Shown here: positions 17,023 to 24,727 of the stretch, one piece after another | How the letters are laid out: each line of letters begins with the position of its first letter | Numbering within the stretch: the stretch's first letter is position 1 | Assembly (NCBI RefSeq): GCF_042676025.1 | Contig: NZ_JBHTJP010000032.1 | Location: 372,001 to 436,000 of the forward strand | Reading direction: 5' to 3' | Length of the DNA: 64,000 nucleotides | From: Salinimicrobium gaetbulicola | Lineage (GTDB): Bacteria > Bacteroidota > Bacteroidia > Flavobacteriales > Flavobacteriaceae | The notes under the pieces: generated by a model | Seen by the model: the letters and a program-made list of their open reading frames with translations, nothing else | Told to the model about the DNA's origin: nothing | The model's database searches: none | Position numbers and translations under genes: made by a program

Positions 17023-17442
17023 TTATTTCTTTTTAGGTAAGGTAATGGTGGTTAATTTCACCACAGATATCAGATTATCAGCTTCATCTGTAATGCGAAT
17101 ATCCCATAGTTGCGTGGTTCTTCCTTTATGGAGATAAGTAGCTTTCGCAAAAACAAAACCTTCAGAAATACTTTTTAAATGATTGGCCGTTATCTCAATG
17201 CCGCGGACGTAAAACTCATCTGTATTTAGAAAAATAAAGCTGGCCATGCTACCTACAGTCTCAGCCAGGGCAACAGTCGCCCCGCCATGTAGCACTCCGT
17301 CGGGCTGATGAACTTTGGGAGTCACGGGCATTTTAGCGATCAGGTAATCATCCCCTACTTCAGAAACTTCAATATCAAGGGTTTCCATGAGGGTGTTTTT
17401 GCATATCTTTTTCAAAAGCGCGTGAATTTCCTCTTTGGTCAT
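17023..17442 (-). CDS. PaaI-type hotdog thioesterase, candidate DHNA-CoA thioesterase (MenI-like)
   Basis: 139 residues from the ATG at 17442; a TTG further upstream would add 11 residues but lies in promoter-like DNA. A single hotdog fold with the family motif HQPDGVLHGGATVALAET (about residues 43-60), including the HGG turn and the catalytic acid in ALAET. The gene ends 2 nt before menF, in the same operon as menF and menD. Menaquinone synthesis needs a thioesterase to release 1,4-dihydroxy-2-naphthoate from its CoA ester (MenI/YdiI in E. coli is of this family), so this is a good candidate by context. A general acyl-CoA thioesterase is the alternative. Confidence 0.82.
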   Translation of the reverse strand: MTKEEIHALLKKICKNTLMETLDIEVSEVGDDYLIAKMPVTPKVHQPDGVLHGGATVALAETVGSMASFIFLNTDEFYVRGIEITANHLKSISEGFVFAKATYLHKGRTTQLWDIRITDEADNLISVVKLTTITLPKKK

Positions 17443-17460
17443 AGCATTTAGATTGGTTAC

Positions 17461-17476
17461 TTTGTAAAAGTACAAA
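17461..17476. promoter_or_regulatory. Inverted repeat in the thioesterase/esterase divergent promoter region
   Basis: TTTGTA-AAAG-TACAAA occupies the centre of the 48-nt gap between the two divergent ATGs (17442 and 17491). Read on the minus strand it contains TACTTTTA, a -7-like box about 23 nt before the thioesterase ATG. It may be a promoter, an operator or both. Confidence 0.35.
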
Positions 17477-17490
17477 ACCAGTCAGGAATT

Positions 17491-18135
17491 ATGATCAACG
17501 AAAAAGAGGTTTCTTACAAAGCCACCAATACTTACAGCACGCTCAACACTTATAGTGACAAAACGAAAAACGTTTGGGCGGTATTCCACGGTATTGGATA
17601 CCTAAGCAAATATTTCCTGAAATACTTCAGGCATCTGAACCAGCAGGAGAATTACATAATTGCGCCTCAGGCCCCTTCGAAATATTATCTCAATGGAAAA
17701 TATGAACATGTTGGAGCTTCATGGGCAACCCGGGAAAACACCGAGATGGAAATAGAGAATGTGCTGGCTTACCTTGACGAATTATACAAAGAAGAGGATC
17801 TTGAAAATGCACCTAATCTTATCCTTTTTGGATATTCCCAGGGAGTTTCTGTAGTATCCCGTTGGGTCGCCAGGCGAAAGATCCAGTGTTCACAAATGAT
17901 CTTTAATTCCGGAAGACTTCCGAATGAATTAACTCCTCAAGATTTCACTTTTCTGGAAAATACTAAGGTCAGATTTATTTACGGCACAGAAGACCCATTC
18001 GTGAACCGTGAATTCCTGGAGTCGGAAGAAAATAGGATCCGGGAATTATTTCCGAAGAATTTAAAATTCATGCCCTTTGACGGCGGACATGAAGTAAATA
18101 AGGAAATGATCTCTAAACTTTCTGAGGAGTCCTGA
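17491..18135 (+). CDS. Alpha/beta-hydrolase, carboxylesterase/phospholipase type
   Basis: 214 residues, cytosolic (no signal peptide). The serine-hydrolase triad is readable: nucleophile in FGYSQG (about 120-125), Asp in YGTEDPF (about 170-176) and His in DGGHEVN (about 196-202). The size and motif spacing fit the small carboxylesterase/YpfH-like group. It is divergent from the menaquinone operon. Despite the neighbourhood it does not look like MenH, so I would not assign it to the pathway. Natural substrate unknown. Confidence 0.82.
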   Translation: MINEKEVSYKATNTYSTLNTYSDKTKNVWAVFHGIGYLSKYFLKYFRHLNQQENYIIAPQAPSKYYLNGKYEHVGASWATRENTEMEIENVLAYLDELYKEEDLENAPNLILFGYSQGVSVVSRWVARRKIQCSQMIFNSGRLPNELTPQDFTFLENTKVRFIYGTEDPFVNREFLESEENRIRELFPKNLKFMPFDGGHEVNKEMISKLSEES

Positions 18136-18446
18136 AAGTAGATCCCTAACTCTTTGATTTTCTGAAATTTTCCCTAAAGAAATAAGCAATAGTTTTAAAA
18201 TACGTGTCTATTGCGTCATCAAGGAATATCGCAATGGTCTATGTTTGGTGACATATAGCCTTCTTAACCACAGCATTTTGATCATTTATCAAATTTTTAT
18301 AACCGTAGGAATAGCTATTATTCTAGTGGGAGCTTACATCTGTATAAAGATGTGGAAGTAGGTGTCCGGGGTACACTTAATCCTCTATTTTAAAAAGCAG
18401 GAAACTCGCTTCAACTTAAAACTTCAGCTAAGATCAACACCAAATA
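18136..18446. other. Gene-free stretch with a possible short membrane-peptide remnant
   Basis: About 310 nt between the esterase stop and the dnaK terminator contain no convincing gene. One forward frame is open from about 18155 to the TAG at 18361 and encodes a hydrophobic stretch (LIIYQIFITVGIAIILVGAY), but it has no ATG; a GTG at 18248 would give a 37-residue peptide with one membrane helix. This could be a decayed gene, a non-canonical small protein or chance. Confidence 0.3.
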
Positions 18447-18447
18447 A

Positions 18448-18480
18448 AAAAGCGTGGCTCTGTGAAAGAACCACGCTTTT
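18448..18480 (-). terminator. dnaK terminator
   Basis: AAAAGCGTGG (18448-18457) pairs with CCACGCTTTT (18471-18480). On the minus strand the stem is followed by a T-run, placing it 20 nt after the dnaK stop. Confidence 0.85.
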
Positions 18481-18499
18481 AGTATATAAGGAAGAGAGT

Positions 18500-20428
18500 T
18501 TACTTCACTTCTTCGAAGTCAACGTCTTCAACATCATCACCTTGCTTAGATTCACCACCGGCTTCTCCGCCTGCAGGTCCTCCCTCAGCTCCGGTTGCAC
18601 CCTGCTGGGCACCACCCTGAGCTTCGGCTTGTGCTTTGTACATTTCTTCTGAAGCTACTTTCCATGCCTCATTGATCTTGTCTAATGCAGGCTGAATAGT
18701 ATCTACTTCTTTAGTTTCATAAGCTTTCTTCAACTCTTCCAAAGCATCTTCGATTGGCTTCTTCTTGTCATCAGAAAGTTTATCACCAAATTCTTTCAGT
18801 TGCTTTTCAGTCTGGAAGATCATAGCATCAGCCTCATTAAGCTTATCTACTTTTTCTTTGGCTTTCTTATCGGTTTCAGCATTCGCTTCGGCTTCCTGCT
18901 TCATCTTTTGGATCTCTTCTTCAGTCAATCCTGAAGATGCTTCGATACGAATATCCTGAGATTTACCGGTAGCTTTATCGGTAGCGCTTACTTTGATGAT
19001 ACCGTTGGCATCAATATCAAAAGTTACTTCAATTTGAGGTGTTCCTCTTGGCGCCGGTGGAATACCATCTAAGTGGAATCTACCAATAGTCTTGTTATCG
19101 GTTGCCATTGGACGCTCTCCCTGTAACACATGGATCTCAACAGATGGCTGATTATCGGCCGCAGTAGAGAATACCTGTGATTTCTTAGTTGGAATGGTCG
19201 TGTTCGACTCGATCAACTTGGTCATTACACCTCCCATAGTTTCAATACCAAGAGAAAGTGGAGTAACATCAAGAAGCAATACATCTTTCACGTCTCCTGT
19301 CAATACACCACCCTGGATAGCTGCACCAATCGCTACAACCTCATCTGGGTTTACTCCTTTAGAAGGTTTCTTTCCGAAGAATTTTTCAACTTCTTCCTGG
19401 ATCTTAGGCATACGAGTTGATCCACCAACAAGAATTACCTCGTCAATATCACTTTTTGAAAGACCTGCATCGCTAAGCGCTTTTTGAACAGGATCCATAG
19501 AACGCTTAACCAACGTATCGGCCAATTGCTCGAATTTAGATCTTGTAAGAGTCTCTACCAAGTGTTTAGGTCCGCTTGCTGTAGCGGTCACATATGGCAA
19601 GTTGATCTCAGTTTGAGAAGAAGACGAAAGCTCGATCTTCGCTTTTTCAGCAGCTTCCTTCAAGCGCTGAAGTGCCATAGGATCTTTTCTAAGATCGATA
19701 TCTTCTGCTTTTTGGAAAGTATCAGCCAACCAGTCAATGATCACCTCATCAAAATCATCACCACCCAGGTGGGTATCACCATTTGTAGAAAGTACTTCAA
19801 AAACTCCGTCTCCTAATTCAAGGATAGAGATGTCAAAAGTACCACCACCAAGGTCATAAACTGCGATCTTTTGGTCTTGTGATTTTTTATCTAAACCATA
19901 AGCCAAAGCTGCAGCAGTCGGCTCATTGATAATTCTTCTTACTTTAAGTCCTGAGATCTCACCGGCTTCTTTTGTAGCCTGACGCTGAGAGTCATTGAAA
20001 TATGCTGGTACGGTAATAACGGCTTCAGTTACATCCTGTCCAAGATAATCTTCTGCAGTCTTCTTCATTTTCTGAAGGATCATAGCAGAAAGCTCCTGAG
20101 GAGTGTACATACGTCCGTCAACCTGAACACGTGGAGTGTCGTTATCTCCTTTTACTACTTTATAAGGAACTCTTCCTGCCTCTTTTGAAGACTCAGAATA
20201 TTTATTCCCCATGAATCGTTTAATAGAAGCAATGGTTTTCTCCGGGTTGGTTACTGCCTGACGTTTCGCAGGATCCCCTACTTTTATCTCGCCTCCTTCT
20301 ACAAATGCAATTACAGAAGGAGTAGTTCTTTTTCCTTCGGCGTTAGGAATTACCGTTGGTTCGTTCCCCTCCATTACGGCAACGCACGAGTTGGTAGTAC
20401 CTAAGTCGATTCCGATAATTTTACTCAT
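18500..20428 (-). CDS. dnaK: Chaperone DnaK (Hsp70)
   Basis: 642 residues, full length. The N-terminus (MSKIIGIDLGTTNSCVAVMEG), the ATPase blocks AVYDLGGGTFDISILELGDG and ILVGGSTRMPKIQ, the linker VLLLDVTPLSLGIET and the substrate-binding domain are all typical. The C-terminus has a Gly/Ala/Gln-rich tail ending in an acidic DVEDVDFEEVK. It is a single-gene unit here: no grpE or dnaJ adjoins it, and a strong terminator follows. A symmetrical ATGACA-GGA-TGTCAT element lies about 80 nt upstream and may be involved in control. Confidence 0.99.
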   Translation of the reverse strand: MSKIIGIDLGTTNSCVAVMEGNEPTVIPNAEGKRTTPSVIAFVEGGEIKVGDPAKRQAVTNPEKTIASIKRFMGNKYSESSKEAGRVPYKVVKGDNDTPRVQVDGRMYTPQELSAMILQKMKKTAEDYLGQDVTEAVITVPAYFNDSQRQATKEAGEISGLKVRRIINEPTAAALAYGLDKKSQDQKIAVYDLGGGTFDISILELGDGVFEVLSTNGDTHLGGDDFDEVIIDWLADTFQKAEDIDLRKDPMALQRLKEAAEKAKIELSSSSQTEINLPYVTATASGPKHLVETLTRSKFEQLADTLVKRSMDPVQKALSDAGLSKSDIDEVILVGGSTRMPKIQEEVEKFFGKKPSKGVNPDEVVAIGAAIQGGVLTGDVKDVLLLDVTPLSLGIETMGGVMTKLIESNTTIPTKKSQVFSTAADNQPSVEIHVLQGERPMATDNKTIGRFHLDGIPPAPRGTPQIEVTFDIDANGIIKVSATDKATGKSQDIRIEASSGLTEEEIQKMKQEAEANAETDKKAKEKVDKLNEADAMIFQTEKQLKEFGDKLSDDKKKPIEDALEELKKAYETKEVDTIQPALDKINEAWKVASEEMYKAQAEAQGGAQQGATGAEGGPAGGEAGGESKQGDDVEDVDFEEVK

Positions 20429-20509
20429 AATTCTATAGGTTGTTATTTATTGTTTTCAAAAATTTTTAATCAACCACTTAAAGTCAATCATTATGCCACC
20501 TGAAATTAT

Positions 20510-20524
20510 ATGACAGGATGTCAT
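20510..20524. promoter_or_regulatory. Palindrome upstream of dnaK
   Basis: ATGACA-GGA-TGTCAT is a perfect 6+6 bp inverted repeat 82-96 nt before the dnaK ATG, in the 205-nt gap shared with the divergent sdaA gene. Neither a CIRCE nor a HAIR element is present. On the dnaK strand a TA-rich -7-like stretch follows directly, so the palindrome sits where an operator or -33 region would be. Confidence 0.35.
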
Positions 20525-20608
20525 TTTTACTTCGGAAGCTGTCTTATTCCTTTAAAACTCCCGACAAAATTGCTTTGAAGTTTATTCTGAATTATATTAA
20601 GGTATTAT

Positions 20609-20616
20609 TACATTTG
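20609..20616 (+). promoter_or_regulatory. -7 box of the serine deaminase promoter
   Basis: TACATTTG is a perfect TAnnTTTG box 17 nt before the ATG at 20634. The -33 element is imperfect (TCTG at about 20586-20589). Confidence 0.5.
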
Positions 20617-20633
20617 CGCGCTAAATTAGAGGA

Positions 20634-22058
20634 ATGGAAAGTATAAGCGTTTTTGACATGCTTAAAATAGGAGTTGGTCCTTCCAGCTCCCACACCTTAG
20701 GGCCCTGGCGAGCAGGTGAAAGATGGATCAAGGAACTAAAGGAATCAGGGAAATTCGATATGGTCGAAGGGATCACTATTCACCTTTATGGCTCTCTTTC
20801 TCTTACAGGTATTGGTCATGCTACAGATCTTGCCACGATCTTAGGCCTACTGGGTTATGACCCCGTTACCATTCCCGTTGAGAACATTGATCCTGAGATA
20901 AATAACCTCAAAACCTTTAAGCGTCTCAACCTGAATAACGAGCGTTCTATTGATTTTGACTTCGAAAACGATATAGTCTTTAACAAGAATTTCCTTCCAT
21001 TTCATCCAAACGGAATGAAGTTCGTTGGCAGGCTTTCCAACGGAAAGACCACTTCTTCTACCTTTTATTCAATTGGTGGCGGATTTGTGGTGAAGGAGGA
21101 ACGCAAGAACGCGAAGAAGAAACTTGCAAAGTTCAAGGAATTCCCTTTCCCCATTATAAAAGCTACAGATCTTTCCGCTTACTGCAAACAAGAAAATAAG
21201 AAGATCTCCGAGATCGTTTATGAAAACGAAAAATCTCTTCGCACCGAAGCAGAAATAGACGCCGGATTAAAAGCTGTCTGGGATGTAATGCTGGAGTCCA
21301 TGTACCTGGGTTGTCATACTGAAGGCACTCTGCCCGGAGGTTTGAATGTACGCCGAAGAGCCCCTGACTCTCATAAAAAGCTCATTGGAGATTTTAAATA
21401 TGAAACCCCGGAAGAATGGATCGAAGTAATTCGCAAAACCGAAGTGAAGTTCAGAAGCATCCTGAAATGGGTAAGCTGTTTCGCGTTGGGAGTCAATGAA
21501 GTAAATGCTTCTTTGGGAAGAGTTGTAACTGCTCCCACAAATGGTAGCGCCGGAGTAATTCCCGCGGTGCTTATGTATTACCTCACTATTGAAAATCACG
21601 ACGCCGGCTTCGAGAAAATCAAGCAATTCCTTTTGGTTGCCGGAGAAATAGGCAGTCTATTCAAAAAAGGTGCGACCATCTCTGCCGCGATGGGAGGATG
21701 CCAGGCCGAAATTGGAGTTTCTTCCTCAATGGCAGCCGGGGCTTTAGCCGAAGTAATGGGTGGAACACCTGAACAGGTGATGATGGCTGCCGAGATCGCT
21801 ATGGAACATCATTTAGGATTAACCTGCGATCCAATTGCCGGTTTGGTTCAGATTCCTTGTATAGAAAGGAATTCCATGGGGGCCATAAAAGCCATCAACG
21901 CTGCTGAAATGGCCATGGACGCAGATTCCATTCACGCGAAGGTACCGTTAGACAAGGTAATAGAAACTATGTGGGAAACTGCGAAGGATATGAACTCTAA
22001 ATATAAAGAAACTTCAGAAGGCGGACTTGCGGTAAGAGTGAGTTTAAGTGACTGTTAA
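20634..22058 (+). CDS. sdaA: L-serine ammonia-lyase, single-chain iron-sulfur type
   Basis: 474 residues. Deaminates L-serine to pyruvate and ammonia using a 4Fe-4S cluster. The N-terminal domain opens with FDMLKIGVGPSSSHTLGPWRAG, the diagnostic start of the family. The catalytic domain has TAPTNGSAGVIPA and the cluster region with Cys in GGCQAEIGVSSS, LTCDPIAG and QIPCIERNS. Alpha and beta domains are on one chain as in E. coli SdaA. It stands alone with its own promoter; a structured repeat element starts directly at its stop codon and probably acts as terminator. Confidence 0.96.
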   Translation: MESISVFDMLKIGVGPSSSHTLGPWRAGERWIKELKESGKFDMVEGITIHLYGSLSLTGIGHATDLATILGLLGYDPVTIPVENIDPEINNLKTFKRLNLNNERSIDFDFENDIVFNKNFLPFHPNGMKFVGRLSNGKTTSSTFYSIGGGFVVKEERKNAKKKLAKFKEFPFPIIKATDLSAYCKQENKKISEIVYENEKSLRTEAEIDAGLKAVWDVMLESMYLGCHTEGTLPGGLNVRRRAPDSHKKLIGDFKYETPEEWIEVIRKTEVKFRSILKWVSCFALGVNEVNASLGRVVTAPTNGSAGVIPAVLMYYLTIENHDAGFEKIKQFLLVAGEIGSLFKKGATISAAMGGCQAEIGVSSSMAAGALAEVMGGTPEQVMMAAEIAMEHHLGLTCDPIAGLVQIPCIERNSMGAIKAINAAEMAMDADSIHAKVPLDKVIETMWETAKDMNSKYKETSEGGLAVRVSLSDC

Positions 22059-22110
22059 ACCTCCCCGGTCCCCTCCTTTTAAGGAGGGGTGTCCGAAGGA
22101 CGGGGTGGTG
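22059..22110. repeat. GC-rich cruciform-like intergenic repeat element
   Basis: The whole gap between the sdaA and NTF2-like stop codons is structured. An outer stem (ACCTCCCCG 22059-22067 with CGGGGTGGT 22101-22109, one mismatch) encloses a 9-bp hairpin (CCCCTCCTT/AAGGAGGGG, 22070-22089), and a second small hairpin (GTCC-GAA-GGAC, 22091-22101) sits at its right foot. Its GC content is far above the surrounding AT-rich intergenic DNA. From memory, similar CCCCTCCTT...AAGGAGGGG elements recur in many Flavobacteriaceae genomes. It probably terminates both converging genes. Confidence 0.7.
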
Positions 22111-22112
22111 AG

Positions 22113-22589
22113 CTACTTCTTGGCTATATCCTCACAACCTTCCCTCCTCCTGGTATCAATCAGGTAGATAATCTTCCACTTATTATCCTTTTTAAAAAGC
22201 TGGAAGTTGTTTACTCCACAGTGACTAAAACCGTCATTCAGGAAAAAAGAATAAGGAGTCCAGGCATTAGCCATTGCTCCGTCGATCCTTATGTCATAAC
22301 TGTGAATTACTTCTTTAAAAGTAGTTTCAGAAGGAATTGAGACGATATTTTTCAGCACTTCAGAGATCTCTTCATTATGTAATTTGATTTCACCACTTTT
22401 TGACTTTCCGACAGTTTGCACTATAACACCTTCAGCCAGAACAGATTTCATTATGATAGAATCCTTGGCATGAAAGCCTTCAAAAAAAGTTTCTATGACA
22501 TTTTGTATTTCTGAACCTTCTGAAGCCTCCTGTCCAAATGAGGAATAACCCATGAAAAGTGCGAACAGGCATACAATAGCTTTTTTCAT
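22113..22589 (-). CDS. Secreted NTF2/SnoaL-like protein
   Basis: 158 residues with a signal peptide (MKKAIVCLFALFMGYSSFGQ). The mature ~138 residues have the NTF2-like pattern: an N-terminal helix pair (IQNVIETFFEGFHAKDSIIMKSVLAEGV) followed by a curved sheet ending NNFQLFKKDNKWKIIYLIDTRRR. Such periplasmic proteins of Bacteroidota are usually annotated as nuclear transport factor 2 family or lumazine-binding-like and have no assigned function. It is divergent from panB with a 67-nt gap and has the structured repeat just beyond its stop. Confidence 0.75.
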   Translation of the reverse strand: MKKAIVCLFALFMGYSSFGQEASEGSEIQNVIETFFEGFHAKDSIIMKSVLAEGVIVQTVGKSKSGEIKLHNEEISEVLKNIVSIPSETTFKEVIHSYDIRIDGAMANAWTPYSFFLNDGFSHCGVNNFQLFKKDNKWKIIYLIDTRRREGCEDIAKK

Positions 22590-22601
22590 TTTTTGGATAG
22601 T

Positions 22602-22634
22602 TTTGGAATGTAGAAGCCGAATTTAGTACTTTTA
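22602..22634 (+). promoter_or_regulatory. Candidate panB promoter
   Basis: TTTG (22602-22605), a 21-nt spacer, then TACTTTTA (22627-22634), a one-mismatch form of TAnnTTTG, 22 nt before the panB ATG. Confidence 0.45.
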
Positions 22635-22656
22635 CGGGAATTTAAAATCAACCTAC

Positions 22657-23475
22657 ATGTCAGTCGCTAAGAAACAATACAAACGCGTCACTACTAAATC
22701 CCTTGTAGAGATGAAATCTCAGGGTGAAAAGATCGCTATGTTAACCGCCTATGATTATACCATGGCCAAGATCGTTGACGGCGCGGGTATAGACGTCATT
22801 TTGGTAGGTGATTCTGCCAGTAACGTTATGGCCGGGCATGAAACCACCCTTCCAATTACTCTTGATCAAATGATCTATCATGCGGCCAGTGTGATTCGTG
22901 CGGTTGAGCGAGCCCTTGTGGTGGTTGATCTTCCCTTCGGAAGTTATCAAAGTGATCCTAAAGAAGCCTTGCGTTCAGCCATCAGGATCATGAAAGAAAG
23001 TGGCGGACATGCAGTAAAATTAGAAGGAGGAAAAGAGATCAAGGATTCTGTAAAAAGGATTCTTAACGCCGGAATTCCTGTTATGGGACATTTAGGACTT
23101 ACTCCACAGTCTATCTATAAATTCGGAACCTATACGGTTCGTGCCAAGGAAGAAGCGGAAGCCGAAAAATTAAAAACCGATGCGCTTATGCTTGAAAAAG
23201 CAGGATGCTTCGCCCTGGTACTGGAAAAGGTGCCGGCTAAGCTGGCAAAAGAAGTGGCAGACAGCCTTACCATTCCGGTTATTGGAATAGGTGCCGGAAA
23301 CGGTGTCGACGGTCAGGTATTGGTGACTCATGATATGATTGGGATGACCCATGAGTTCAATCCACGATTCTTAAGACGCTACCTGGATCTTTATTCTGAT
23401 ATGACCAAAGCATTTGAGAGTTACCGAAGCGATGTGAAAAGCAAGGATTTCCCTTCAGACGAGGAACAATACTAG
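22657..23475 (+). CDS. panB: 3-methyl-2-oxobutanoate hydroxymethyltransferase
   Basis: 272 residues. Transfers a hydroxymethyl group from methylene-tetrahydrofolate to 2-oxoisovalerate, making ketopantoate for CoA synthesis. The TIM-barrel motifs are complete: MLTAYDYTMAKIVDGAGIDVILVGDS at about 28-53 (metal ligands D52 region), MAGHETTLPIT, KLEGG, GHLGLTPQS, and GIGAGNGVDGQVLVTHDM. panC and panD are not adjacent. The two small downstream genes (membrane protein and pseudouridine synthase) follow closely and may share the transcript. Confidence 0.97.
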   Translation: MSVAKKQYKRVTTKSLVEMKSQGEKIAMLTAYDYTMAKIVDGAGIDVILVGDSASNVMAGHETTLPITLDQMIYHAASVIRAVERALVVVDLPFGSYQSDPKEALRSAIRIMKESGGHAVKLEGGKEIKDSVKRILNAGIPVMGHLGLTPQSIYKFGTYTVRAKEEAEAEKLKTDALMLEKAGCFALVLEKVPAKLAKEVADSLTIPVIGIGAGNGVDGQVLVTHDMIGMTHEFNPRFLRRYLDLYSDMTKAFESYRSDVKSKDFPSDEEQY

Positions 23476-23508
23476 TTAAGAGTTTGGAGTTCGGAAATAA
23501 TAAATAGT

Positions 23509-23943
23509 ATGAAGATCAGGTATTCAAAAAAACAGTTTCTCTTTAATGGTCTATTAGGAGGCACTTTTTTATTGGCCAGCTTAATTCAATTGTTTAGAAA
23601 ATCGGAAAGTTTTTCAATCTATCACTTAGTTTACGGGATTCAATTTCTGCTTGGCCTTACTATGGTTACCCTTTATTTCTTCCAAAGAAAATTTCAGTAT
23701 TTAACTTTGGAAAATGGTGTTTTGACAAAAAATAATCTTAGGAAAAAGTCAATTCTACTTAATGAGATTATTCAAATCAAATCCTTTCCTGGGAAGATCA
23801 GACTGTTTACTTCGGAAGCAAAGGAACTCAGTATAAATACTGAACTCATTAGCGAAGATTCCAGGCATGAACTCTTAAAGGTTTTGGGTTCATTAGAGGT
23901 AGAAAACAACCCTTTTGTAGGATATTCCACAAAAACTTCATAA
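23509..23943 (+). CDS. Small membrane protein with PH-like cytoplasmic domain
   Basis: 144 residues. Two membrane helices (about 12-30 and 38-60) are followed by a ~75-residue soluble part with the strand pattern of a bacterial PH-like domain (FQYLTLENGVLTKNNLRKKSILLNEIIQIKSF, written here as a continuous idea: a hydrophobic strand, a turn, then the Ile-rich strand). I do not recognise a named family. It lies 33 nt after panB and 11 nt before the pseudouridine synthase, probably in one transcript. Confidence 0.55.
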   Translation: MKIRYSKKQFLFNGLLGGTFLLASLIQLFRKSESFSIYHLVYGIQFLLGLTMVTLYFFQRKFQYLTLENGVLTKNNLRKKSILLNEIIQIKSFPGKIRLFTSEAKELSINTELISEDSRHELLKVLGSLEVENNPFVGYSTKTS

Positions 23944-23954
23944 AAAACACATTT

Positions 23955-24653
23955 TTGGCTAACAATATTCTTTCCACTCCACAAAACCTGCAGGTCCTTT
24001 ATGAGGACAATCACCTGATCATAATCAATAAACGACCGGGAGATATTGTACAGGGTGATAAAACCGGGGACACGCCATTAAGTGAGGTAGTAAAGGAGTA
24101 TCTAAAAGAAAAATACAATAAACCCGGAAATGTTTACCTGGGAGTTGTTCATCGCCTGGACAGGCCTACCAGCGGAATTGTGGTTTTTGCCAGAACTTCC
24201 AAGGCCCTTCCCCGCCTAAACAAACTTTTCAAGGAAAAGGATGCTAAGAAGACCTATTGGGCGATCGTGAAAAATGCACCTCCAAAGGAGGAAGATAAGC
24301 TGGTTCATTTTATGAAACGAAACCCTAAGCAGAACAAATCTTACGCCCACATTAAAGAAGTTCCGGACTCCAAAAAAGCCATTTTAGACTACCGCCTTTT
24401 AAAACACCTAAACAATTACTATCTCCTGGAAGTCGACCTACATACAGGAAGGCATCACCAGATAAGAAGTCAGCTGTCATCTATCGGTTGTCCTATAAAA
24501 GGAGATCTGAAATATGGTTTTGACCGAAGCAATAAAGATGCAAGCATTCACCTACATGCTCGAAAATTGGTCTTTATACACCCTGTGAAAAAGGAAAAAC
24601 TGGAGATCGTTGCCCCACCCCCAAAAGATCCTCTTTGGGATGCCTGCTTCTGA
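23955..24653 (+). CDS. RluA-family RNA pseudouridine synthase
   Basis: 232 residues from a TTG start at 23955; no ATG in this frame precedes the conserved region, and the N-terminal block LQVLYEDNHLIIINKRPGDIVQGD needs this start. The catalytic motif HRLDRPTSG with its Asp is at about residues 70-78, followed by ARTSKALPRLNKLFKEKDAKKTYWAIV and the LHTGRHHQIRSQLSSIGCPIKGD block. No S4 domain is present, so it resembles the short RluA/RluC-like enzymes. The target uridine (rRNA or tRNA) cannot be read from the sequence. Confidence 0.9.
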   Translation: MANNILSTPQNLQVLYEDNHLIIINKRPGDIVQGDKTGDTPLSEVVKEYLKEKYNKPGNVYLGVVHRLDRPTSGIVVFARTSKALPRLNKLFKEKDAKKTYWAIVKNAPPKEEDKLVHFMKRNPKQNKSYAHIKEVPDSKKAILDYRLLKHLNNYYLLEVDLHTGRHHQIRSQLSSIGCPIKGDLKYGFDRSNKDASIHLHARKLVFIHPVKKEKLEIVAPPPKDPLWDACF

Positions 24654-24727
24654 AATCCGGTTTAAATTATACAGAGACTAAATCTTCCTGAGAATATTGT
24701 AACTTGGGTTTATATATTCTGAACCTG

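Noticed and set aside
17565..17578. A third operator-like sequence (CGAAAAACGTTT) inside the esterase gene
   Set aside because: It has a different spacing from the 14-bp palindrome and lies within coding sequence far from any promoter.
17491..18135. Assigning the esterase as MenH of menaquinone synthesis
   Set aside because: It is divergent from the men operon and its motifs fit the small carboxylesterase group rather than MenH.
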